DNA of 64,000 bases from Colletotrichum lupini (lineage: Eukaryota > Ascomycota > Sordariomycetes > Glomerellales > Glomerellaceae): NCBI RefSeq assembly GCF_023278565.1, contig NC_064677.1, positions 2,790,001 through 2,854,000 on the forward strand, given 5' to 3'. The translations under genes and the position numbers were made by a program. Of the stretch, positions 1-12,082 are shown in pieces (positions within the stretch are counted from its first letter, which is position 1; every line of letters begins with the position of its first letter). Under the pieces are notes generated by a model. The model saw only the letters and a program-made list of their open reading frames with translations, searched no databases and was not told the DNA's origin.

Positions 1-644
1 GATCGGAAAGTGATGCCCCTATAGAGGTCTACAAGTGCTTGAGCTGGGGCTCTCTTGGTGATTGTACGTCGTATCTCTTGCGGCGGGCGGTCGAGAACCT
101 GGATGCGGTATCCCGCACAAAGTCGGAGTTCACTGCGTTGAAGAACGAGTTATGGAGGAGGCTTACATCTTCCAATTGATCATAGCAGGGAAGATAGAGA
201 TATCAAAGTCGCTCCATCGCACTCTTATCATCGTGAGGTTGACTAGGAGAGCCCATCGCTCTCTCAGTGTAAGTGAGAGATTGGTGAAGATGAGAATCAA
301 GGGGGAAGAAAGGCAACATTTGGACTACGTAAATAAAGTAGTGGTCGGTGCTTTGACCAGGGAACCTCACCCCCCGGCTGGAGAGCTCTCATTACCCGTA
401 CTTTATCCGAAAGAATGACAGAATGGAACCGAAGCTCCCTCTAAACGAGGGGCTCTCTCCACAGCCTGGAAGAGGTACCTGACCTGCCACAAAGCCCCAC
501 CATCTCAACTCCCAAAGCCACCGCGCAAGCTACAAAACGACATCGTCACATCTCACCCAGCGCCCTCACCTCACTCACCCTCCTACCACCCCACTCCCTT
601 CCGAAAGTCGACACCTAGACGGCATTCCCGACAACCCACCCAAC
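1..644. other. Upstream region of GET4
   Basis: No convincing gene. The open frame at 62-418 has no recognisable family or splice context. The last 150 bases are C-rich and pyrimidine-rich with repeated CTCACC/CCCAC blocks, typical of a fungal promoter and leader, and run straight into the GET4 start. Confidence 0.6.
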
Positions 645-1729
645 ATGGCAGCCAAAGGAGACAAGATTGAAAAGATCATCACGCGGCTCCAGGCCCGCAT
701 CGGCGAGGGCCAGTTCTACGAGGCCCAGCAGCAGACCCGCGTCGTCGCCGCCCGCTACATCAAGGCCGCGAACTGGCCAGCCGCCATCGATATTCTCTAC
801 AATGTCGCACAGTCCCTACTGAAAGCCGAACAGGGCGGCAGCGGCGGCGACCTGGCCGTCATGCTCGTCGACGTCTTCAAGCAGGCCGAGCTCAAGCCCG
901 ACGCCGCCAACAAGGGCAAGCTGCTCACCCTCCTGCGCCTGTTCGCCGCCCAGGAGCCCACGAGGAAGAAGTTTATCGGGGAGATTATTGCGTGAGTACC
1001 ATGGATCTATTCTTCATGGGGCAGTACATCGGGGGGGTAGAAATACGATTAGTTGTTTCTAACTACTAGGGCTATAGATGGTCATCAAAGTTCGGCGAGT
1101 ACCCTGCCGGCGATACCGACCTCCACCATGTCGCCGGATCCCTCTACGCCGAAGAACACGACGCCTACGAGGCGGAACGACACCTGGTGCTAGGAACAAA
1201 GGACTCAGCCGAGGTGCTTGCAAAGATGGAATACGTCTGGTACAAGGAGGACGACTCGCACACGGCGCCACTCTACGCCGCCCGCGCCATCTTCCCCTAC
1301 CTCCTCGTCGGCAACGTCCGCGCCGCAAACACCTGCTACCGCCTCTTCGCCTCCTCCCTCAGCGATGACAACAAGGGCCTCGGCGTCCAGGACGTCAGCA
1401 GCAATAGCGCCGACCTGCGCATCTTCCCCGGCTTGCCCCTCCTCAACTTCCTCGGCCTGCTCCTGCTGGCGATCCAGCGCGGCGCCCCGGACGCCTACAA
1501 GCAGCTCCTGGCAAAGTACTCGTCCAACATTTCCGAGGTCAGCGCGTGGAGCGAGGCGCTCGAGATTATTGCCGAAATGTACTTTGGCATCTCGCGCCCA
1601 AGGCAGAGCAATCCGCTCATGGACATGATGGGCAGCCTGTTTGGTGGCGCCGGTGGTGGTGGCGCCCCTCAGCAGAGACGTCCCGCAACAAGACGGGTGG
1701 AGGCACCCGCGGCTGAGGGCTTGGATTAG
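645..1729 (+). CDS. GET4: GET4, Golgi-to-ER traffic protein 4 (TRC35 family)
   Basis: Cytosolic adaptor of the GET pathway, which with Get5 and Sgt2 hands newly made tail-anchored proteins to Get3 for insertion into the ER membrane. Two coding exons, 645-991 and 1078-1729, join in frame across an 86-nt intron (donor GTGAGT, acceptor TATAG) to give 332 residues, the normal size for the family. The join restores the conserved run EIIA-WSSKFGEYPAGD. The body is all-helical and TPR-like (QFYEAQQQTRVVAARYI, RHLVLGTKDSAEVLAKMEY) and matches Get4; the C-terminus is a Gly/Pro-rich tail. The start sits in CCCAACATGG, a good fungal initiation context. It converges on the gene at 1867-2740, with only 137 bases between stop codons. 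The family call is from recognition; the exon join is read from the sequence. Confidence 0.93.
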
Positions 1730-1866
1730 ATGAAAAGGGTTTCCGTCGATTCGGCGTAGATGCCCACCGTGCGTAAGAGCGCGCTTCGTAATGAACCAGA
1801 CGTTGAAAACATGTGTCGTCGAGGTAACGACCAGGATATCCAGATGGGAAACGCTGGGCATCGTGT

Positions 1867-2740
1867 TCAGAAGCCACGGGGCAGCTCCGGCTCGGCCTCG
1901 TACATCCAATTGTCGTCGGCGAGAGCCGAGACTTTGGCTCGTAAACTGGCTTTGACGGCTTCGAGGAGCTCTATTTCGTACAGGAGCCGGTTAGAAACCC
2001 CTTTTTCCTCCAATGAAGAGTTGGACACAGAAGTATCTCGCAAGGGGGGACTCACCTTCGGGCTGTTCACGGACGGCGGTATGGTTGACTTGATGCTGCT
2101 TCACAGCCTCTGCGAGCCGCTGCCGCTCTTCCATAAAAGCATTGTTAGCATTACATATAAAAAATCAATACCCCTTTCAAAGAACTAGAAAACAAAGAGA
2201 AAATTGAACAAGAACAAGAGCAAGAACCGTGAATAATCAAATCAAAACAAAAAAAAAAGGGGGGGGGGGGGAGGGAAGAAAATAAGTCTCACTCTTGCTC
2301 TCCTCCCGATCGTCCATCGCAGCAGCCTCATCAGCCTCGTCAAACACCAGCGTCGGCAGATCCCCGAGCTCAATCTCGCCGTGCTCGTCGCGCACCACAA
2401 TCTCTGCGGGTCCCATGGCGGACGGCGGCCCGCCGTCAGAGAGGACATCGACATCGAGGCGGAGCGTCTCGCCGCCCCCGACATGACCGTTACCGTTGCC
2501 GTGAGCAGCAGCAGCAGTTGAAGAGCTCCCGCCTGGTCCCGCTCCTCCCATCGTCGCAGCAGCAGCAGTGGCAGATACAGATCCCGCGCCGACAGTAGAG
2601 GCCATGGGTTGCCCCATCGTTCCCGTCGTCGTAGTCCCCGTCGCTCGCCTCGTAAGTCCCTGGAACAAATTCCGTCGGACCGCTCGTCGCGGGGCGCCGG
2701 GCGGTGGTGGTGGTACGGCTCTCGAGGGCCTGTCTGCCAT
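1867..2740 (-). CDS. Conserved-looking small protein of unknown function
   Basis: I do not recognise this protein. Three exons on the minus strand (2293-2740, 2056-2127, 1867-1970) join in frame to 207 residues. Intron 1 (2128-2292) starts GTGAGA and has a GCTAAC branch site; intron 2 (1971-2055) starts GTGAGT, has a CTAAC branch site and ends ATAG. The N-terminus is Pro/Ala/Gly/Thr-rich and low in complexity. The middle is acidic (VFDEADEAAAMDDREE). The last 60 residues are charged and helical (KRQRLAEAVKQHQ, then ELLEAVKASLRAKV), suggesting a short coiled coil. Intron 1 contains a mixed A10/G13 run (C13T10 on the coding strand). Proper splice signals and a coherent C-terminal helix argue for a real gene; the start could lie further up, at 2875. 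Confidence 0.6.
2249..2271. repeat. A10-G13 homopolymer tract in intron
   Basis: Ten A followed directly by thirteen G on the plus strand. It lies inside intron 1 of the minus-strand gene at 1867-2740, where it reads as a pure pyrimidine tract close to the donor side. Length variation or sequencing error is likely here. Confidence 0.9.
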
Positions 2741-3550
2741 CTTTCTCCCTCGCCTGCTTTTCCGTCTCTTGTTGGAATAGTATGCTGTAACGGCGATAAA
2801 GAGTCGCTGATCTCCGATCCTCCTTCCTTGTTTTTTCTGATACTTCCTCTCAGTTATAAAACGTGTAGTTGCCAAGGCAGGATAGGAAGCGTCTTCCTGC
2901 TGTTACAACTCAAGGATCTCAATTCGTAAAATAAGACAAGGATGTTGGATGTTGAAGCTTCTCAAAAAAGGGGGATTGAATATTGAGTCGGCAGGTATGG
3001 GGCTCGTAATGTGTAAGCGCAGGTCGCCCCTCTGTTTACATTTGGAGGGTGAGGTCGTCCAGGCACCGCAATGCAGTGAGGTAGTTATCGATAAGGGGCA
3101 GTGCGGATTACCAAGAATACAGGCAAACACAGTGCCTCATGTAGCACCTACCTCATCACCTCACCGAGCTCACTTCGCACCTCACTTACACGGTCAAAAC
3201 ATCGCGACCTGGAACAACCAAATTGAACATCATTTACTTCATTGACTGCATTTTCGCGTAAGCTTTTTATGTTACAGAACCATCCTAGCCTGGACATGCA
3301 TGATTCCCATTATGTATCGTACATTAGAAAAACTCCCACAGCCGTGACGAAGACCTCCAACCGATCGATACCCAGTTCCCAAATACACACAAAAAGAAGA
3401 AGATAAGAAAAAACCGGTAGAAAAGAAAACGCCGAGATATGCATACCCCGAGCCCACCCAGTCATAACCGCTCAAGTCCCTTTTTTCGACATTGCCTTCG
3501 CGCATTTCAAATCAAACAAAAGACAAACGACGCAGTGAATCGCGGCATGA
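2741..3550. other. Intergenic: promoter of 1867-2740 gene and CYK3 3' region
   Basis: No gene seen. It must hold the promoter of the minus-strand gene ending at 1867 and the 3' untranslated region of CYK3. It includes short CTCACC/CTCACTT blocks around 3130-3190 and an A-rich stretch around 3390-3430. Confidence 0.5.
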
Positions 3551-6500
3551 TCATCCCACACATACCCACTCGGCAAAGACGCACCAGCGGGCGGTGCGGT
3601 CTGCCAATACCAGCCCCCTCCACACTCCCTTCTCAGAACACTTGATGATGGTCTCCCACGTCCCACCATCACTGAGATCCTCTTCAGCCCCTCTACTGCC
3701 GACACTGACTCCTCTGCGCTCCTCTTTCCTTATAAGACGGAGAATTTTGCCGCCAGGAGTCTGAATCGCCAACTTGGCTGGCTTCTTCCCACCGGCAGCT
3801 GCTGAACTGAGGTTCGAGCCGCTGGCGCTGGAGGCGGTCATACTCATGGCAGAGCTCGGTCTTATAAAGGGGATTGGGCTTGCGCCTCCAGGATTGGATG
3901 ACGGTGTCATCACCGAGCCGACCGCGCCCGCAGAGCTGGGATGCTGCCGAATTGCGAAAACAAAAGTGTTGTTCAAAGCCAGACGTTGACATTGAGGCTG
4001 AACAACGTAGATATCGTGACGCTGTGCATGAGGCGTCGGGTGCCGCGTCACAAACTCGTACGGAGGGTTCTCGCCCGTATGAATGATGGGCAGCGCGAAT
4101 GCCACTGGATGAGGAATGTCTTTGATGCTATGCATCAGACCACGCTTGCCGGCATAAATCTTCAAGACTCCCTGGCCCTCATCACCAGGCAGCAAAGCCT
4201 TGACGGTGTATCGTTTGGTGCCGTTGAACCACTCCGCTTGAGCCAGCGCTCTCTTTTTCACAACTTCGCCGCTCTCGAATACGTCACCATCGACATCTCT
4301 GGTGTAGCCGCGGACTTCGACTTCAGCAGCAATCTCGACGTCAGGTGGAGCGTTGAACTTGACATGTACCATCTCCAGATCCTCGATGCGAGTTGCTGCC
4401 GTATTGTAATCGACCATCTCGAGCGTGTTCTTGAAGAAGGGAGGGCAGGCGCAAGGCAAGTTGAGGAGAACTTCATGAGCCTGTGGCGGGCACATGTGTT
4501 GTTGAGTGTGGTGTTCAGGGATATGTGTCCAGCAGAGCTCTGTCGGCCGCGTGAGGAACCACCAAAAGTCCGCGGCGCTGTTGCTAGCACTCGAGTAGAG
4601 ATGCCGCCTGGGATATGAAGGGCTGGCCATGCAGCAGTCAATCATTCGCCAGTCGTTGTCGACCAGAACCGCATTCCACCAGTGATTCGCCCGAGGCATG
4701 ATATTGTGCTCTGGAATCTCGCCGGGCGTCTTGAGGTACCCGCGGATGACCTCGCACTGGATACCAACGGCGGAGCACATTTCGTACACAATGACCGCAT
4801 ACTCTTCGGCACTCGCTCGCTTTGACTGCAGTACCCTCCGAGTGTCTACTTCGCCTTCAAAGTCCTCTTCCCAGACAAGCTTCTCGGATACCCAAGTAAA
4901 AATTGCCCGCAGTCTCTGGACGTCGCTGCGGTATGGTCGACATACATAGGTTGTTGCCAAGCTCTGTGCTGTCGTCGTTGGTGGAAAGCTAGCCACAAAC
5001 CTCGAGTTCTTGTCCACCTGGGTGAGATTTATTGATTGGTAGTCGATGGGGTCCTCCACAGGCTGACCGTCGGCGCCCTCGTCACCCTCCATGCCTTCGT
5101 ACAACTCATCGACTGGGTTCAACGCAGGGTAGTCGAGCATTTGGCAGCGGTCTTTCCGCTCGTTCCTCTCGTTCTTACTCAGAGAGTTGGATCGATTGAC
5201 GTCTCTGCGGACCTGAACCCAGTCCACTCCGCTTGCAAGGCCCATTTCCCTGGCTGCTTCCCTACCGAAGCCAGTGCTACCCAAGTTGGTCAAGTTGGAT
5301 ACGCTAGCACCAGCTTGAGCGGCAACATTGGGCATGGAGCGAGCAAAAGGCGACGATCTGGGCGAGTCGGCACCCATGGCAATACTACTGCGCCCGGATG
5401 CCACCCCGGTCTTGGCTGTGTCGAGGAGCTTCTTGAAGATGTTCCTCTTTGGGGGTTTTGGGGTGACGAGGCCTCCAAGGCCAGCATCTTCATGAAAGCC
5501 AGCTTGCGACTTTGGCCGAGATGCTTCTGAGGCGTGACTGCTGTGATATGTAACCCCGGTGAATGGGGTTTCTGGGCGCTCGATATCAGCATCACGCATG
5601 CCCAGGGCACTCTGGGCCCGCTTCTGGGTTTTGCGAGCGAAGCTGCCAGCGCTCGTTGCGCTAATAGCGCCGGCTGACGACCCACTCATCAAACTCCTGT
5701 CGCTGCTTTGCGTCGTCGAACTCTGATTGCCTGAGGAGGCGCTGGTAGAGTTGGTCTTCGTCGTAAACGTCCTGTTCAGGACGTTGCGGCCAATGTCGTA
5801 AGCCGACTTGCGCCCGCGAAGCTTCCTCTCCTCCGGTCCACCCATCGAAGACTTGGGTCTCTCGTATAACTGGCCTTTGGGGGGTGGCTTCGGTGCCTCA
5901 TCCTCAAGGTCAGCCATACTTGCGCTATGTTGATGCATTTTTTTGAGACGACTTTCCATACGTTCGACGTAGTTACTCAGTTGAGGTAGCTGCTCTTTAT
6001 CCTCCCGATGTCCGTTATGATAGGATTGGTCTCGTGACGATCCGCCGCTCCAGGTTTCGTACCCTTCGTCCTGTTGTGCTATGCCCATGGATGTCTGTGG
6101 TCTTTGGTAAGTGTTCTTTCTCCTAGCGCGGTCATTCACCATATCAAACGACTCGGGCGACCACGGATCCAGTGGCGGCTCTGGTGTCGGATCTCGAGGC
6201 ATTCCCAGTGCGTCCAGCTGCTCGATCACGCCATCCATTGCCTCTCGCAAAGGCGAGGGAGTCATATGGCTTGCTGATGGCGAAGGTGGAGCTGGGGAGT
6301 GATGCCGCTGAGTCTGTATCGGCGATGGCCGATGAGCTTGGTATGAAAGATGAGAGCCGTGCCTGTCCAGAGGAGGATGGCGGTTATCATATGAGGCGCT
6401 CGAGTCCTGCCGCACGACATCGAATCGCTTGTCAAAGGAGTTACCCGACCCATGTCGACTGGAAGTAAAGCGGTTGTCGAATGAGCCATGCGAGTCCTGA

Positions 6501-7515
6501 CGAGAGCTATCGTGCCTGCTGTCGTAGGATATGCTTTGCTTGTGCCGTGAAGCCGCTACATGTCGGTGCGGAGGTGGGGCCGGGGGTGGAGGAGAATCCA
6601 CCTTTTCTCGTGTGGGAGGACGGTAAGGCTTATAGCTGACTGAGGGAGCCGGTGACGGGCCTCTTGAGTGGAAGTTGTGAGATGGCGGTATGGGAGACGG
6701 GCCCCTTTCCGTGTTGTAAGAGTTCTGTCTTGATCCGTGGCCGTGGCCATAGTCGGGGACGGGCGTTCTTTCTCTAGGGGGTATTGGTGTTCTCTCCCTT
6801 GGAACGGGTGTTCTTCCTCTTGGCACAGGAGTCCTTCCTCTCGGCATGTACTGCTGTTGCGCGCCATCGTTGAACGAGTTACCCCGCGATACGTAACCGG
6901 TTGGGGCTGGCGACGTGTATGCTCGCATTCTAGTCGAGGCGGTTTCATTGAAAGAGTTCTCTCTCGAAAGGAAGGCTTCCGGGGCCGGTGACCGGTCTCT
7001 TCTGGTCTGCTCCTCCATTGCACTGTGAATCGACTCTCCAGAGTGCCCTCTAGGCCTCGGATTTGGGTTCGTCCGGTACACCTCGGGCTGTTTCGCAGCG
7101 GTGTAGTGCGGTGCTTTGGAATAGGCCTCGAAAGGCTTTCGGAAAGTCCTCGACTTTTGAGGTGTGCTTGGACTCGGTGTGTTCTCTGCCGGGAGAGGGC
7201 TGGCTGACCTCGTCGTTGGTCTAAAGTTCGCGGGGAGGACCTCGACGAAATTGGAGGGAAACACTCCCACAGTCCTTCTGTCGCGCCATAGTCTTCCTGT
7301 CCACCATGAACCATCTCCAGCGTTAAGACATTCGATCAAATCACCCTCGATGAAGCCGAGATCTCGTTTAGACTGCGGGAAGTCAAGTCAGTACTTTGAA
7401 AGCCAGTCCTCTCATCGAGGCTCGAATAGCTGCAACAAACCTCTCCGCCCCAAGAGTAGACGGCTCTGCACCAGCACGGGAACCGTGTCGGTAGAGATTG
7501 CGGTGCAGGCACCAT
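3551..7515 (-). CDS. CYK3: CYK3-like cytokinesis protein (SH3 plus transglutaminase-like domain)
   Basis: Septation factor of the Cyk3 family; yeast relatives act at the division site with the actomyosin ring and chitin synthase. Exon 1 is 7441-7515, the intron 7373-7440 (GTTTGT to CGCAG), and exon 2 3551-7372, giving 1298 residues. The intron splits an SH3 domain (about residues 12-70: WCRAVYSWGGE joined to SKRDLGFIEGDLIEC, then WWTGRL and VGVFPSNFVEVL). A long Ser/Pro/Arg-rich disordered middle follows, with RTPVP repeats. The transglutaminase-like domain begins near residue 848 (AIFTWVSEKLVW). The active-site His (NHWWNAV, about 922) and Asp (WRMID, about 937) are present, but the position of the catalytic Cys reads Ala (RASAEEYA, about 880), so it should be a non-enzymatic pseudo-transglutaminase, as known for Cyk3 proteins. 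It lies head to head with the SID1-like kinase. Confidence 0.9.
6755..6850 (-). repeat. In-frame RTPVP tandem repeat inside CYK3
   Basis: Four to five tandem copies of a short unit encoding (G/E)RTP(V/I)P(R/P) in the disordered middle of CYK3. Each copy holds a Thr-Pro pair, a potential site for proline-directed kinases. This is low-complexity coding sequence that may vary in copy number between strains. Confidence 0.8.
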
Positions 7516-10003
7516 GTTGAAGATTCGGCAAATGCACCTGCAATCGGGAAGGCTGCTGGTAGGAATGGGAGTGTTTGCGTGTTGATGTCGAGTGCCTCAG
7601 TGGCTGTTGGCGGAGCGTGGCACTCGGCTCACGCAGTGACAAGTTGATTTGACGCGATTGTGTAAGTTGCAATGAGGTATCGTGACGGTCATGCAAAGGC
7701 GTGGACGCGCGCAAAGGCTGGTGGCAAGGAATGATGACAAGATCGAGCTCCCGCAGCGAAGCGAGAGGCAAGCGAGAGAGAGAATTCAGGGCTCGTGGGA
7801 ATTTTTTTGCAAGCCTCTGGGAGTTTGTTGTTGAGGAATGCAGGTGAGGCTCGCGTGCACGGCGACAATGACCTTGTTTGAGTGGGTAAAGGCAGTTGGT
7901 AAATGCGCGAGGTGGGCGTGGGCATGGGAGTTGACGTCGGGTGTGGTGTGGGAGATGGTCAATGTTGGCGGAACAAAGTACAAGTCGGGTGGAAAGTCGA
8001 TCTGTCGGACACGACTTCCAAGAAGGGGATGCGGTGAATGTCAGCGAAGCCGGGGGTGCGGACCCGGGGCAACCAACAAACAGAGGGGCTCGTTGGCGGG
8101 GGGACGTCGGGAGTCTCCAGAGGGGAGTCTAAACACTGGCAACTGGACGCAGTAAGGTAAGGTACCTTGTGTACCTGTAAATCAGGGCCTAGGCTTACCT
8201 TACCTTACACAATACAATAGGTATGTACTTGCCGTAAGTCAGGGCAAGCTTGTAACGGGTTGCGACCTCCTGTGCGGCTGGCGCATCTCCACCGGCGACT
8301 AGTGGGACCCTCTCAGTGCCTCCTTGGCGCGGCGCTAAGCCTGGCATGGCACATCTGAGACCCCTGGACCTTGGAGAAGTCTTGGAAATCTTTCGGTCAC
8401 CGCCTGCGATGCCGAAAGGACCACTGACCAAGTATTTCGCACCTTTCAGAGCACTTGGATTCGGTACCTTGAGGCTTGAGGTGGGCAGAGACCCCGTCAT
8501 CTTTCCCACTATTAACCTTCTCTTCAGCTTGCCTGATCCAAGTCGTGTTATCGCCCAGCTGCCCACGGAGTATTACGTCGCAGATACACAGATGCGTGGA
8601 GACTGGACTAAGGTAGATTCTCCCTTGCAGTACGTATCACTCGTTGAGATACGACTATCCATATACTGCGTAAGCCTGCACATTGTCTTGGCCAGCTTCG
8701 GCAAGGGAGAGAGGAATCCAACCCCGGCCAGCTTTTAAGAGAGTCGGTAAAAAAAAAAAGGCTTGTCTCCTAGCAGCAAACCTGGGAGGACCTGGGATGA
8801 CAGCAAAAACGAGAGACGAGAATGAGGCGTGAGTGAGGATGTTCTCTGTAGAAAAGCAGGGGCACTCGTAGGCACGTCGTTTTAGTGCGATGAACAACGC
8901 AGCGCCGTCTCATGGGGAGGCCCTGCATACCTTAGCTTAGCACCATCGCACACCAAACACATTGTCTGGCGCCGACTCACTTGCCGTTGGCAACCAGAAA
9001 TCTGCAAGGCAACGCAGCTAACGTTTGGCGCGTCGAATAAGGTCGCACGAAACTTGGATGGCAAGACAGACTGACGGGCGACAAGAAAGTCTGCAAGCCG
9101 GATCAAGGCCAGATCAAGGTCACGCTCGCAATCCTTCCATCTCTCTGGCATGCAAACGACGCAAGCACTCACACGACAGCTATCAGTGAGCACACCTCTT
9201 TCTAATCACGTAGCACACTTTGCATTCTCGCCCTCGCCCGTTGTATCCGTACGTCTCTTTCTCTCACTCCATCTCTCATGCATATCAAGGAAGCACTAAA
9301 CACCAACCACTCCCACATCTTATTCTCCTCCTCCGCTTTCTTTCTTGTTCGCGATTCTCACGATGCTTCAGAAACAGCGGCTCTCGACCGATCTCTCTTC
9401 GCTTGCTTTTTTCGTCGCAAGATCGGCTGACTCGCCCCGGTTCATAGTACACTACAAAGTACCCCCCCTGGTGCTAAATTGCGGTTCCCCGGAGCTCCCC
9501 CAGCTATACCAAAACGGAAGAAAGTAAACAAAGGGCCCGAGCTTTGCGACGAAGCACCGTCCAACGCCCAACTCGACACTCGACCACGGCACCACAGTCC
9601 CACGGCCAAAGTGGGAGACCAAGGGGGAAAAAAAGACCACTTTCACCTTGGACCAGGCCCTGGACTCCCGCTCGAGAAGCGAACAAGCGAACAAGCCCGC
9701 CCGCTACCGCCGCTGTCCCAAGCAACCAGACTGCTGTCGATCCGCTTGCTTTATTAAACCCAATTGCTTTTGGTCCGCCCTAAATACACAAGCCAGGCCG
9801 TCCTGACTGACACACGACAGCCCGTTCCCTGGATACCCATTTCTTCTCTCGAAACTCTCCTAGCATACTGTCGCTTCGCCTGCGCAACTCTCTTCTCGAA
9901 ATCCCTCGGTCTAGGACTCCCGGGTCGACCGTCGCCAGCTCCTCCCTCCCTCCCACTCCATCTTTGCTGCAAGGAATTCTGTTGAGCGAACAAAAACGAT
10001 TCA
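7516..10003. promoter_or_regulatory. Divergent intergenic region between CYK3 and the SID1-like kinase
   Basis: About 2.5 kb with no recognisable protein gene. It must hold both promoters. From about 9220 to 10003 the plus strand is rich in CTC/TCT/CCC, the usual pyrimidine-rich leader of fungal genes, leading to the kinase start. The 8152-8225 segment holds an AGGTA/TACCT cluster. The open frame at 8316-8738 shows no family resemblance. Confidence 0.6.
8152..8225. repeat. AGGTA/TACCT motif cluster with inverted copies
   Basis: Contains GTAAGGTAAGGTACCTTG followed about 30 bases later by CTTACCTTACCTTACAC, so the arms are partly complementary. It belongs to the same dispersed family seen at 28208, 28486, 30100-30330, 30540-30700, 33120, 33735, 48405, 49220-49430 and 50080. 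Confidence 0.7.
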
Positions 10004-12082
10004 ATGACGTCCAAATCGGCCGCGATGGCCGACGAGGGTGTCGCCGAACACTATCAAGTTCTGGAGGAGCTCGGTCGTAAGTCTTGCCATTGTCTACGTC
10101 CTTTTGGAAACAATTGCGCTGACATGATGTCCAGGTGGAAGTTTCGGTGTCGTTTACAAAGCCATTGAAAAGGCCACTGGCGAGACGGTCGCCATCAAAC
10201 ATGTAAGTCGACGCATCGCATCTTCGACCTGGTGTACTACGAACAACAGACTAACAAAGGCCTGCGCAGATCGACCTCGAGTCAAGCGAAGATGACATTC
10301 AAGAGATCCAAGGCGAGATCGCTGTGCTGAGTACATGCGCGAGTTCCTTCGTCACGCAATACAAAGGCAGTTTCCTGCGCGGCCACAAGCTCTGGATCGT
10401 CATGGAATATCTTGGTGGTGGTTCATGTCTCGACTTGGTATGTCACTTGGCGCAATAAGTTTGCCGGAGTCCGGCTAGCTAACATTCCTCAGCTCAAACC
10501 CGCCAATTTTGCCGAGGTCCACATCGCCATCATCTGTCGAGAGCTTCTTCGTGGCCTCGAATACCTCCACGCCGAGGGCAAAATCCACAGAGATATCAAG
10601 GCTGCCAATGTTCTCTTGTCCGAGGCAGGAAAAGTCAAGCTGGCCGATTTCGGCGTCGCCGCTCAATTGACCAATATCAAGTCCCAGCGGAACACCTTCG
10701 TCGGCACTCCTTTTTGGATGGCCCCCGAAGTCATCCAACAGGATGGCTATGGTTTCAAGGCAGACATCTGGTCTCTCGGAATCACTGCCATGGAGATGGC
10801 CAACGGCGAACCTCCCCTGGCGCACATTCATCCGATGAAAGTTTTGTTCCACATCCCAAAGAACTCTCCTCCACGACTGGAGAACAACTTCAGCAAGGAC
10901 TTTAGGGATTTTGTTGCACAGTGCTTGGTCAAGGACTCCGATCGCAGGCCTTCGGCTAAAGATCTCCTCCGTCACCGATTCATTAGATCGGCGGGCAAAG
11001 TTGAGGCTCTTCAGGAGCTGATTGCGCGCAAGCAGATGTGGGATGCGAACCAGAACCGGAGGTCCCATCCCACCTTTTACCAAGAGACCCTGCATACCAT
11101 GTCTTCCAGGGACGACACGGACGAATGGGTGTTTGACACGGTCAAGTCAGTGGCGCCAAAGCGGCCGAATGGTCATGCACGGAAGCCTTCCTACTTTGCG
11201 GCAGAGGAGGCCATGCGCCGGCTCGACCCCAAGGACGCGCCGCTCGGCCCTTCGTCACCCGCTCCCGGGACAGTTCGCCGGTCGACTGTGCGTCGCCAGC
11301 CCTCGAGCCGCCAGAGTTCCGGCACACAGATCCAAACAAACGGCTCGCCTCGCTCGACCGTTGCTCGACGGCCTTTACAACCAGACATGTCGTACGGTAA
11401 CTCTGGGTCCTCCGTGCGGCTCTTCCGCCGGGTGCCCTCGGATGGCTCCGTCACCGCATGGGAGGACACTTCGCCTGAGGGTACTATGGGCAATGAGAAC
11501 AAAGCACCGATGCGGGCAGCCGCGATTGATACCAATAGCAAAGAGGCGCTGCTTGGGCGGCGACTCTTTAACAGGGTCCTGGACCCTACCCTCGCCGAGC
11601 TCCACGCGCAGACGTCAGGCATGCAGAGGCGGGAGGCGCTTGCGAAGCTCACCGATGCCTTCGCGCTTTTGGACTCTGTTGATCCCGAGGGTGCCTACCA
11701 CCTCATGCAGAACATGATGACAGCTGTCTCCCAGGATCCCAAGCTGAACCAGGCCTTGATGCCCCAGCAATCGGTCAAGATTCCGTCGGATGGCACTCCC
11801 CAAGGAACGGTTATCATCAGGAGCGCCGCTCCCACGCCATCAAGCAGCCCGACCAAGCTGATGATGGCAGCAAACAACCCACACCTCAAGAGCCATAGGA
11901 GGCGCAATGGGTCGATTGCGACACCCGAATCTGCCGAGAAGGAACGTAGCGAGAAGACGGCCGTGGAAGCCAAGTATCCCGGTCGCCCTCCCCGGCCCGG
12001 TATGGAACACTGCAAGCAGCTATCGGACGTGCTTTACGGCCGGTGGACGGAGGGCTTGAGAATCAGATGGCCAGCGGTCTAG
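10004..12082 (+). CDS. SID1: SID1-like germinal-centre (Ste20 family) protein kinase
   Basis: Ser/Thr kinase of the GCK-III branch, related to fission yeast Sid1 of the septation initiation network. Four exons: 10004-10076, 10135-10202, 10270-10437 and 10493-12082, all with GTA(A/T)GT donors; 632 residues. The kinase domain is complete: glycine loop GRGSFG (24-29), VAIK Lys46, HRD at 135-137, DFG at 155-157, activation loop NTFVGTPFW and APE at 180-182. The Sid1/MST3-type segment HPMKVLFHIPK follows. The C-terminal half is Ser/Pro-rich and basic, ending in a short conserved helix (LSDVLYGRWTEGLRIRW) probably used for partner binding. A second Met (residue 8) could also start the protein. It converges on RAI1 and diverges from CYK3. 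Filamentous fungi carry two close GCK-III paralogues (SID-1 and MST-1 types), and I cannot fully separate them by eye. Confidence 0.9.

Noticed and set aside
2500..2580. CAG/GCA repeats
   Set aside because: They encode Ala/Ser/Thr low complexity in exon 1 of the unknown gene; not a separate element.
8316..8738. 140-codon open frame between CYK3 and the kinase
   Set aside because: No family, no splice context and no composition typical of coding sequence in this genome.
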